A stretch of DNA of 64,000 nt from Warburgia ugandensis (taxonomy: Eukaryota; Streptophyta; Magnoliopsida; Canellales; Canellaceae). Positions 1 through 10,812 of the stretch are shown here, piece by piece. Both the position numbers and the translations under genes were made by a program. Location: NCBI GenBank assembly GCA_035236585.1, contig CP141139.1:16384990-16448989 (forward strand), in the 5' to 3' direction. Position 1 is the first letter of the stretch, and each line of letters starts with the position of its first letter. Under the pieces are notes generated by a model, which saw nothing but the letters and a program-made list of their open reading frames with translations, was not told the DNA's origin and searched no databases.

Positions 1-1866
1 TGCCTAATGAATTATCTAAAATCTAATAAATTGTTCTTGAAAACCAACAGTTTAGAAACTTTGTAAACAACGGTCTAAACTTTAGATATAGAGACAACAA
101 ATTCACATCCAAGGTGGAGCAAGGACATGAACTCATTGAATTATGAAAGTGTGCGCCCTAGAAATTGTTTCCGCTGAAACGCTATCCTTTCCTACTAGTT
201 CAGCATTCATCAAATTACAATCCGTATGTATGTAATCATCTTATTTGTAGCCTTCAAACTGATGGTTATAAAGGAGAATGGAAATCGTGTACATTCATCA
301 AGAAAAGTACTGCATATGGTAGCCTTATAATCATCAAATGTAGGACAAAGTTTGTATTCACTCACCTAGTACTCATCCGACCACAGAAATCGTATGGATA
401 ATTGAAATACTAAGTCCCACTTGGTTTGCTCATCATGATTTTTTAAAATCCATTAAAGGGTAAAGAGTCCCTGCTCAAACTGCGTAGGCGTCCACACCAC
501 TTGTTTGGACTCATCCTTTGATCTTTTGGGTGATCAGCTCGTTCATTGAATTCAAAACCCTCAAGATAGGTGACTACCAAAAATCTCATGCAATAACTGC
601 ATCTCTGCGGATTTCTTCTGCTTGAAAGATGGATAGTATTGTGTTTTCTCTTAATATGGTTCATATTTAAGTGGAAGGGGACTACTAGAGAGGTTTTCAA
701 CAGATGAAATTTTTGGTAACCGTGGGATTGTAAGTCTGATGAATGTGTTGGATCACTCAAAAAATCAAAGGATGGAGCCCAACAAGTGTTGTGGACTTTG
801 TCAACGCTTTTCAAATGTGGACTCTAGTTGGATTCATTCTTAGACCTATGTTTTCAGCTGGAAGTATTATCTATATCTTTCGATCTTTTTTTATTGATGA
901 ATTATTTGGGGGGATCATAACCTCAGGTTTGAACAAATGTCCTGCTACATTGGTATCCAAATTTTTATCCCTGACCTAGGGTTTTGGGGTGGAATGGGCC
1001 CAAATAAAAGCCGAGATTGGAATGGGACAAAAAAGTCCTCTCTGGGCAAGTACGAGACTGGATATAGGACAGGGCTAGGGTTATTTATTGCATTTCTAAA
1101 ATCCAATTTATATATTCTTTTAATAAATCATATCTTACTAAAAATCCTTCCTTTTTTACTTTTCTTCTGTCTTATTCTTTTCTTTAATCTTTACTAGCAA
1201 TTGATGCATGCGTATGCATGTGCACGTGTTGGTAGGGAGAGAGACTAGTATTTGATAGAGCTTTTCATTTAAAAAGAAAAAAATCCACTAATATATTCGT
1301 TATAAGAGAGAAAGCAGTTTTCTGCATATTGAATGGCTAAATCAATATATAGCTTCGTCCCTAAGTTGGACAATGGTCAACCCTAGGAGTTTCCTTTATA
1401 TATAGGATAGAAGATAGCTACTTTGATGATTGGTTATTTGTTCCTTATATATATATTAGCAACTAATACTTTATTTTTATGATTGATATTTTATGAATTT
1501 TTGGATATTAGCAATCAAGTTTTTACACAAATAGTGTTTTTCCTTGAATTTTAGATACATTACATGTTTTTTAAATTGCATAATTTTATTTTTTAAGAAA
1601 ATAAAAACATACATGGGATGGTACTTGTGTTGAACCCAGGATGTTAGGGACAAGGACCTTATTTAGGATGAGATAGGATAGAATTTTAATGTTCTAGCCT
1701 TTTTAGGATGGGACAAGATTTTTCCAACATCTATCTTATCCTGTCCCATGCTCACCACTAGATAAACTTAACCAGCCTCAAAGAAAAAATAAGAAAAATA
1801 GCTACACCCCTATTATCTTCTTTCTAGAGAATAATCTTGAAAGAAACAAGATCAAATGTTTAAGTC
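1..1866. other. Unassigned AT-rich sequence
   Basis: No recognisable gene. Several open frames of 60-125 codons occur on both strands, but none resembles a known family or shows exon-like structure. Around 970-1080 and 1640-1755 there are short GGATGGGACAAGA / GGGACAAGGACC-like stretches, partly in opposite orientations, which suggest a decayed repeat, but I could not define ends. Treated as degenerate intergenic or old transposon DNA. Confidence 0.5.
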
Positions 1867-1871
1867 ATTAA

Positions 1872-4800
1872 TGTGATGACCCGGGTTTTTGTAATACATG
1901 TTGTAATACATTTTTCAAAGACAGGGCTCTTAATTGTATAAAATATATTCTTATTGAATATCAAGAATCATCCAGTAGTTCACTCTTACACAGCCCTTGT
2001 ATTATAATTACAAACCATTGTCCAAATTACATAATCCAAATTTCAAACCTCACCTTATATTAAAACTCTTAATACAATACAATGCTCTCAAATAAAAATT
2101 ACATGTCTTCAAGGGACATACCCTGATTGATTATTCTCTTTAAGTCTTCTACTGTCTTGAGCTCCTAATTCTCCTTCTCTGTTTCTGAGATATTGTAAAC
2201 ATTCAAACATTTACAATATCTCAGCAAGGGGATACAAAAATATATTACTTCACTAATATAAGAATACATACCTCAGTCATTATTCTATTATGATTATCTA
2301 CTCATGAGTTATCTCAACATAGAGTATATACGTTATTTATGTAGTATAGGATAAATCTGTTAAAATAGTGAAAATTGCTCAAAACTTATTCCTTCCCCTA
2401 GCTATATATTCCACTTAAGAGATCCATATTCAGCCAATTCTCATAAGGGGATTTTCTTTCCAGGAACTCAAGTAGTGGCATCTCATCATGCCATGGCATT
2501 ACACTATGCCTATCATATGTGCATCATAATGCAAAATACTTCAGGACAACTATGCCGCAGTCTCAGTCCGTACAGCATGCCCAGATAATTGCATAATCAT
2601 CCATTGATACCAACTGTGGAAATAACAACTCCATGTCCACATGGGGAGGACCATGCCTGTCACAGTAACGACCTTCCCTTGATTGCCCAACCTGACATTT
2701 AACCTCTCTTTAGGCATGATATCCATCATATAAATTTTAGGAAGTGGGTGGCCAAACCCTCATAACTTCTCTAGCATAGCATCCCCAGTGCTAGTACTGT
2801 GTAAAACAAAATCACAAGCCACCATGCTTATATGTAAAATACATTGTACATATTAGGTGATGTGTCTGTTTAACTAAAGATGGAATACTTTCTATACCCT
2901 ATTCTTAGGGTTTTCCTTAGTCTACAAATCTCATTACTTTCACCTCATTTGATTAGATCAGTTGAATTGGATCATGGGGTTGGATCACTTAGTTGGATCA
3001 TATGATTGGATAATGGATATGCTAAAGTACCAAGTATACTTATAACATGAAGGTCTATAATTCTAGATAGAAGATCATGTATATATACACATGAATCCTT
3101 AATACATTCTTGTACATCCACCTACCTTAAAGTGGTATCATGTCTTGATTCATACGTCTCAGGTGGTATTTACTCCATATTGTCCATCATGATCTTGATT
3201 CATACATCTGTCCAACTATATGTATAAAATTATTCTTCTATACAAGTATTCTTTCTACATGTATTTAGGTTATCCTATGAGGGATGCCCTAACTTTCCTT
3301 AAATCATATATGATCAAGGTTTCAAACCTTCTAAGTTCACAATCTAAACTATAAGTAAAATCATAAAAATACTACAATCTACATTATATTTCTTTTCTTG
3401 TTCTTTGTGATCTTTCAAGATGTCTCTTGGATCTTGTTTGATCTTTCTTATCTTATTTACAATTTTTATTAGGATTTGGTAATTTACTAACATTTTATAC
3501 TCTTATTATTATTACTCAACCAGTTAATGTTTCACTGGTTGAGGATAGCTTATTTCATCCTAAGTCTAAACAGCTCCTCTTATGTCAAGTTGGCTAAGGC
3601 TTACTAGTTGAATGGTTGAACACAAAGTGGTTACTTCAATCCTCATATAAAGAGGCATTTAGACCTCACAAACGTCAACCGAAGGTGGGGTAAGAGCGAG
3701 GCTCTATTAGAGAACCCCCTTAACCACCATGTTCATCATCCACTAGGGTGACCTTAACTCAACCCTTCATAAGGTTCCTATGAGCATTTTAACCCTAAGT
3801 ACTCTTTCTAATTGATTTTAATTAAATCCACGAACATTTAAAATGTCATTCATGGAGTTTCATTATTCTCTTATTTTAGGCCAAGGATTCTATATTCCTT
3901 ATATTATCCTACTAACTATGGCCTTTACAATTATTAAGTCCATGTCATTCATTTCATATAATTGTTCTTCAACTCTATTTTCATTTAATTACAATTTCAA
4001 TGTAATTTTCATAACATAAGCATTAACGCATAAATAACTAATTAAATAAATCTACAATTAAATCTACTAAGCAATAAATGAAAATTATAATAACATTTAA
4101 TACTTTAAATGTAAATCTAACATGTCATAACTATTCATCATGATCCAACGATCATAGTTGATTTCTATCCCTTTTAGGATTTAGATCTTGATCCTTTTAT
4201 TTTTCTTTAGATATAATATATCTTTTTAATGTGATTTCATTATTAGATCATTGATGCATCTCATCAAATGATTTGATCCTTCTTGATCCAACCGATCAAG
4301 AAGATCTTAAGTCCTTTTATCCAATTTGAGGTCATATATCTTAATCTATCCCAAATCATCATCATCTAGTCCATAAATCCATATGATATTAACTTCTTAT
4401 CTTCATCCAAACATATCTATACTATCCAATCATCCTCGATCAACTAGATCAAGGAGATTATCATTCATTTTTATGGATCTTACTACTTTTAAGGCTAGCT
4501 CTCTTAATTAATCATATATCAGTCACTTATAACCATTGATTCCATGTTTCATAGTCACATGATTATCAGTGGATTAGAATTATAGAGGTTGATCATTCCA
4601 AATTTCACTAATCACGAGAATTAGCAATACTTTTCTTTATTAATAGAATTTTACATGCATCAAAACATAAATTTTCTAAGTTCAGTAGATTTTACTCATC
4701 AAAAGGAATCCCACCCAACTTTTCGATCTCAATTTGGAGTTAAATTGAGATCATAATTGGGATTTTAAGATTTCAGCATGTTTTAAAGGTTGAATTTTAA

Positions 4801-6498
4801 TCTTACTGTTTTTGGTTCATTTACTTGATCTAGAAACCCAAAAATTTTACTGTGATCATTATCCTCAAAGTTTTGGGATCCTCTAAACCCATCCATCAAT
4901 TCAGATTTCAATTTTGGGATCATCTTGATCATGATCCAAGGTTGTTACTATGGATTTTTGTTATAATCTCAAATAAATACAATTTAAAACATACATTTCA
5001 TGAGTTCAGTAGCTTACAAAAGTGACAAGGAATCTACAAAATGTTTCAGATCTAAAATCATAGCTATATTAAGCTCTTAATTGAAAAAATAAATTTTTAG
5101 TTCAAAATTGGATGGCCTAGATCAATTCTATTTACAGGTGTAGGGATGACCAGCAGCCCGCACTTGTTACCCCCTATTTTAGGTGGTCGGGCAGAGGTGA
5201 CCAGCTGTGGGCAGACGGTCTAGATCTGGATCGTTAGATCACTCACTGCCGAATCTCCTCCATCCTTGACATCCAACTGCTCAAATTTCATCTCTTGGGG
5301 TTTTTGAGCCCCAGGAATCCATCCAATTCCTCAGGGATTTCATTTGAGCCATCTAAGATGAGGGATCTCAACCCTGTTGCCGGATCCATCGTCTTCGACG
5401 AATCAACTATAGGGGAGATCTCTTGGATGCTAGAAAACACAACCTAAATACCGGAATAGAAAGAGGGGAGGGAGATGCACCTACTTGTAGTATTTAAAGT
5501 CAGAAACTTGGACAAAAAATAAGAAAATCCACGCATGATTATAAATCGCTAGAGCTACTATTTTCCAATGACTTGGCCGGTGAATACTCCACTAATCGTT
5601 GAAAAAGTATAGGGCTTTTGTGTATTTGGATGTGCTAAACCTTTTTGACAGAGTGAATTAAGGTTTCAATGGTCTAAAGTGGATGTCTAATTGAAAAACC
5701 ATGGTAGGGTGAAAACCCTACTTGTCTGGGATGACGTACCTGATGGATCAAGGGGAATATTCTCCCAGGTGCATCTATGGACGCGCTAATAGAAGGAAAT
5801 AAAGAGGGGAAAAGGAGGAAGAAAAGAGAGAGAAAGGGGAGGAGTTTTGAGCTAAAATTTTGGTGGAACAAGGGAATTTCGTGGGAAATTTTATGAACAT
5901 TTTTGGAAATTTTTTTTTAGATATTTATAGGCATTTTGGGTGTTTTTCATGATTATGTATAATTATTATGTCTTATTTCTTTTTATTTTTCAATGTTCAT
6001 TGGATTCCCACTACCGCCTCCTTATCCACTAGTAGGTGGTAGTGGTTTGACTCATGATTACATGTTTTTTGGCCAATGGATTCCTTTGTGGGTCTCGTAT
6101 GGGCCCGACAAATGTGAACAGACCATTTTGCACTTTTAATTCCAAAATTGGAGAAAAATAATGTTTATTCCCATGAACTCGGAATTGAGCGTACTTAGTG
6201 GTGTTGGATTCATATTTCTGAATACATTCTAAATTTTTATGTCTTAGGCCTCGGTTATGAGTAAAATTACGATTTACCCTTATTCATAAAAATGTAGAAA
6301 AATGAGGATTTTTCATTCGAATTCAAAATTTGTCGTGCTTACAGTCATCCTGAAGGGTTCGTTGAGTATGTTTTCAATTATACATGTATTATCTTTTGAT
6401 TGTACTTCTATGAGAAATGCATTTTTAATAACCCTAATATTCTAACTTGATTTTTTCTTGAAATTCTCAATTTCATTACAAAAGTTAGGGGTGTTACA
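1872..6498 (-). mobile_element. Solo-LTR-like element B1 (Ty3-gypsy type ends)
   Basis: The block begins TGTGATGACCCGGGTTTTT and ends GGGGTGTTACA, so on the minus strand it starts TGTAACACCCC and ends CCGGGTCATCACA. It is flanked by ATTAA (1867-1871) and ATCAA (6499-6503), a 5-bp target duplication with one mismatch. A minus-strand TATA-like box (complement of 5491-5498) suggests minus sense. No gag, protease, RT or integrase frame is visible in 4.6 kb; the 65-codon minus frame at 5674-5871 is not recognisable. The ends resemble the 13933-16468 element, which is only 2.5 kb, so B1 may contain another insertion or be a longer relative. The solo-LTR reading is an inference from ends plus the near-perfect duplication. 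Confidence 0.55.
2185..2224. repeat. Perfect 15-bp inverted repeat (hairpin)
   Basis: CTGAGATATTGTAAA (2185-2199) is followed by a 10-nt loop and its exact reverse complement (2210-2224). It lies inside the LTR-like block, in what would be the downstream part of the sense (minus) transcript. It could fold in RNA; no function is established. Confidence 0.6.
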
Positions 6499-8419
6499 AT
6501 CAAATTTCCAAATGTTACACATATATACCTAGATGAGAAGCTAGAGATCAAGGGCTCTTGTAATGGTTCCTCTTAGAATATAGATCACCAAATCAAGTTC
6601 ACGGAGTTGCAAATCTGTAACACCCCGGATTTTTAAGACAATTTTTTTTATTTATAATAATGGCATTTTAAATAAGAGCATTTGGGATCCCATGAGAAAA
6701 GATTTATTTAACATTTTACTAAACCTATCTTAAAAACTCCGGGTGTTAATTTTCCTTTCACAAAATGGCGTACATGTAATTTAAACATAAATAAATAATC
6801 CGCGTATAAATCAACGTCAAATAAATAGGCGCCTTTATTTTAAATCAAATAAACGTTCAAAAGACAATAATAATATGGCCCAGGGTCTATCCATCATAAC
6901 ATCCCACATAAATGTCCAACATATGTCCAAAGATCTAAATCACATCCCAATATAAAATATGCAGTCCATAATAAAAATCCAAATGATAATCATGTTTAAT
7001 GACTCACATCAGCCGTCTAATACTATAGAAAAATGGTCTTGGCTGACTCTCACGGCTTCTCAACACCTTGCCTTTCTGTTATCGCGCTCGAGATCTAAGG
7101 CATTGCAAAACAAAGCAATGCCTCGACAGAAGCTATCGCTTGTGGTAGGTACATAGACAATTAATGTAATAAATGCAAGAAATATTGAACAATACTGATG
7201 AAATATCTAACATTTATGAAGATAGTGATATCAAAATGCCATGTTCAATAAATGTCAATTTATTCCATATGCTAAAACATGGAAATTCACGGAGTTAAAA
7301 CATGACATGAATCAATAAAATGGAGCATACATCAGAATAAGGGCACCCTAAAGGTAATGGGTCCCATCACATCGCACTAACATCCCCGATCGGGAGTACA
7401 CGTAGTCAACCTACGAGTGTCGTCACACCTGTGCATATCATCAATAACCATGCTCATCATACATGCACACATAATAAGAATATGGGTCATCATGCTTTGC
7501 AGTGGCAACCCTCCATGGGTATCAACCACCGCCGCTCCCGTCGACACCATAACGGGAGACTTAGCGTACGTCCCCATGGAAAGGCTCGGACCGGTAGTGT
7601 GGACTATCCATGTTACCAAACCCCTACCGAATGCCATCTATGGGCGGGTGTCTATCATATCACAAACTCATCACATCATAATCTCTGGAAGGTGGGTGGC
7701 ACTACCCTATCCCTCCTAGCATGGCCCATAGGGCGAGAGCACCCGTCATCAAATATAAAACACGGAAATCATATGTATATGCTAAAACTCAAGAGCACTT
7801 ATAGCTTGCAATCCCCAAGACATGCCCCTCATCCACGGGGTTAGCCTATCAAAGGACCAGCTAATAAGCCTCTATTCTCATTTCCATGTAAATCCATGCA
7901 TTTTCTATATATATAATAAGAAATAAGTCTCTAAGTAAGCATAACAAATTAACATCATACTTGTAAAAGCATTTGAAATAAGTTTATTCAGTAAAAGATT
8001 TCAATTTGGAATAACCATCACGTACGCAATGTAGCATGAAATCCACGATAAATAATAATTGCATTTTAAAACACAATCACACATGATGCTATGTTTAAAC
8101 ATGGTTTAAAAATCAAGGCAAAACATTAGTTGTCGTCACCTACCTCAGTGTGAGATCACTAGCTTGCTAATAACTCCCTTTGATTGGTATATTCAAGTGC
8201 ACCTGTACATGTCACATCACTATTTTAAAATTTTTCTAAATAAAAAGTGGTCATTTCTAAGTTTTTAAGTTAAAACTAGGTCCGCGTCATCAATACGGTC
8301 GCAACGCCTCTTCCGGATCGTGATTTGGACCTCTCTAGCTCCCAAAAATCAAGTTTTAGTGAAAACTACACTAAAATAGGGCCTGCCGGATCACCATAAG
8401 GTGGTTTAAACCGGCGGCA

Positions 8420-8720
8420 CCCTTTTCCGCCGGTTTACACCGACGTACACGGGCGCACGAAGACGCACGCCGACGCAGACGTCGTACGGGACGCGCGCCG
8501 TGCGTCTTCGGCACCGTGACGCACGCGCACGTGCATCACGGTCGCCAGGACGCGGCGCGTCCCGGTCCCACCGCGACAGCTAACCGAGGCCGTCCCGCAC
8601 GCGCGCGGCGCCGCGCACGCGTGTGACGACGACGTCGTATGACGTCGTCCCTCGGGCATCACCAAGTGCGTCTGGCGTCGGCGGCCTCAGGCGCGGCGCC
8701 GTTGACGACGCCCAGAGAAG
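8420..8720. other. CpG-dense block inside solo LTR A1
   Basis: About 300 bp of very GC- and CpG-rich DNA (many ACGCACG, GACGTCG and GCGCGC words, a TGACGTCG at 8640-8647 and a CACGTG at 8528-8533) inside an otherwise AT-rich element. The equivalent block of copy A2 (about 30085-30375) has the same character but several indels. It creates overlapping open frames on both strands, which I read as composition artefacts. It lies downstream of the presumed start site. Confidence 0.6.
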
Positions 8721-9250
8721 ACGGCAGACAATTTCGGTCGCCTCCGAGCTGGGAACTCTGAGCTCCGTTTTGCGTGATTTTTGCGCCATTTTCTTCAGAA
8801 TTCTCTCTAGAATCCATTTATGCCCTCCTTTTGCACTAATTTTTCCAAAAACCATGGTTTTTAAATGATTTTTCCCAAGTTCCCAAAAACATCCCTAGGT
8901 ACTGGTTTTTGAGTTTTTTGGAGAATTCCACCGTTGGATCACTCCCAAATTTAAAGGGTATGCTCTTGGGTCTCTTGTGCACTAGTTGGACGGTGCGATT
9001 TTCAAACGGATAAGGTTTGATCCGTGAAATCGCGCTCCAACAGTAGCGTGCACAAAGCCCCCAAAAATCTGATTTTTTTCCTAATTTTTAAATACTTTCC
9101 TAATTAATTTTCTAATTAATAAATACAGAAAAAAACATGGACTTGAGGCTTACCTTGTGCCTGGTCGGGGTTGCTCGTGTTGCCGGGGCTCCACTCGCCG
9201 GAAACTTCAGATTTTTGCAGGTCTAGGGTTTTGCGTGGCATTCATGGAAA

Positions 9251-9288
9251 ACGCTCAAAGTGGAGCGTTTTGGCTCCTAGAGGAGCAT
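9251..9288 (-). promoter_or_regulatory. Paired hairpins next to LTR TATA-like box
   Basis: AACGCTC...GAGCGTT (stem of 7 to 9 bp, loop AAAGTG or similar) is followed at once by GCTCCTAGAGGAGC, a second short inverted repeat. On the minus strand both lie just downstream of TATATCTATG, so they would fall at or near the 5' end of the LTR transcript. The same two hairpins are conserved in copy A2 (about 30899-30938). A role in retroelement RNA is inference. Confidence 0.45.
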
Positions 9289-9650
9289 AGATATAGGGTT
9301 TTAGAGTCTTGGGGAAGAGAAACTCTTCCCCACACGCCTCTTTCCACGTCTCTCCGGCGATTTTTCCGGCACTGGTAGAGACGTGTGGAAGACGGCAGGG
9401 TGCCGATATCAATTTGGACCCCTGTCTAATACGTCTCTACCAAATGACCAAATTGCCCTTCCAACTTTGACGGCTCATAACTCCCTCGTTTGAGCTCCGT
9501 TTTTCGCGTTCTTGGTGGCGTTGGATTCGTATCGACGAGCAATTTCTAATTATTATGTTTTCAGGAAATAATTTCATCCATAAATTTTTATTTTAATTTA
9601 TTTAATAATTTCCTATTTTTATCTTAAAAATTTAAGGATATTACAAAATC

Positions 9651-9998
9651 TCACTACCAAGCAATGATTGGACCTATCTAAATGTCATGCAAATGTTGGG
9701 ATTTGTATAAATTCGTGTTTGGTAGAAATATAAAGTTGTTTGCTTGTTTAGAGACAACTTTGAAACTTAGATGTAATATATTAACTATAGGTACAGATTT
9801 GTGGCAAGAGGTTCATGTCCCAAGTTATCAAATATAGTTGAATTGGTGCCAAATTTATTTTATTGCAGTTTTGTATTGGAATAGTATTAGTTCAGTGCAT
9901 AACCATATCATAGCCATGAAAGTGGATCAGGAAAAATTCTAGATGATAGAATACCCAAATGTTGTTAAAAGCATGTGTTGTTTGCTTGAAACAACAGT
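9651..9998. other. Unassigned spacer
   Basis: AT-rich sequence between the solo LTR and the copia element. No recognisable gene or repeat ends. It is presumably the older DNA into which both elements inserted. Confidence 0.5.
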
Positions 9999-10003
9999 AT
10001 ATC

Positions 10004-10533
10004 TTAAGAAATGAAGGGAAATTGTGAACTTTTATAGTATAACCAAAATATAAAAAACCTAGAACACATAACATGCACTACTACATTCAAACTATATAAG
10101 AACACAAAATTTATGTAGAAAACCCTCTAAGCTAGAAGGAAAAATGATAGTCAAGCTCATATCAAACTTCCACTATATATGGAAATCATAGAATACAAAG
10201 TTTCTCCTCTAAACTCTAATTGGATGATAACAAGCAAACACGAAAGATCTTACTAATACAAGGTAGAAAAACCAAAACCCATACAAGATTTCTTAAGCCA
10301 TGCACTTCTTCTCCAATCTTCTTCCACCCAAAGATCAAGGGAGAGCAACCTAAGAGAAAGCAATAACTTGGAAGTGAGAAAACCTACTTTTCTTCTTCTT
10401 CAACTCTCTCTTCTCACTCACTTGCACACTTCCTTCAAAACAGCCCTTTCTCACCTTTTTTATTTCTTTCACTCACTCGTTTAAGTGAAATGGGGCCCAA
10501 AATATGGGGCTGGACACATGGGTCCATCCAACA
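10004..10533 (-). repeat. Copia 3' LTR
   Basis: About 530 bp matching 17129-17655 along its length, for example the shared stretches around TAGAAGGAAAAAT / TAGAGGGAAAAAT and ATGGGGCCCAAAATATGGGG / ATGGAGCCCATAATATGGGG. The minus-strand start is TGTTGGATGGACCC, directly after the polypurine tract. Many substitutions and small indels separate the two LTRs, implying considerable age. Confidence 0.85.
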
Positions 10534-10535
10534 AT

Positions 10536-10544
10536 CTCCCCTTC
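10536..10544 (-). other. Copia polypurine tract
   Basis: On the minus strand this reads GAAGGGGAG, followed by ATTG and then the TGTTGG start of the 3' LTR. That is the usual GGGGAGATTGTTGG arrangement of plant copia elements, where plus-strand DNA synthesis is primed. Confidence 0.8.
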
Positions 10545-10733
10545 AGTATTATATAGGAAGGAGCTCACCCTTGCTAGGATGTCAATGAGTCTTCATACCA
10601 CCCAATCACTTATAATGCTTGTGCCTTTTCTTTGGAGATGGCTTCCATCATCATATTTGATGGATTTTTGCCAGTATGAATCTTTAATAAGTTCAAGTGT
10701 TTATCCTTAAGAATATCTTGGATCCAATGAAAC

Positions 10734-10812
<79 letters not shown>

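Larger units (their letters stand above)
6616..9645 (-). mobile_element. Solo LTR A1 (3.03 kb)
   Basis: The element starts TGTAACACCCCGG and ends GGATATTACA, and is flanked by a perfect 5-bp duplication AAATC at 6611-6615 and 9646-9650. This is the signature of an integrated LTR retrotransposon reduced to one LTR by recombination. It has no coding domain. It is closely similar end to end to 28300-31292, which has a different target duplication, so the two are independent insertions of one family. Sense is probably minus: the minus strand carries TATATCTATG near 9291-9300, about 350 bp in from its TGTAATATCC end, and an AACGGAGCT...GAGGGAGTTATGAG stretch before it, matching the layout of the plus-oriented relatives at 13933 and 45491. 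Short open frames inside are not genes. Confidence 0.88.

Noticed and set aside
7377..7844. Overlapping frames repeated at 29167-29531
   Set aside because: They are shared only because both are in the same LTR family; frames differ in length and strand between copies.
8435..8868. Overlapping frames on both strands in GC-rich DNA
   Set aside because: The CpG-rich composition removes stop codons on all strands; the frames are not conserved in the second LTR copy.
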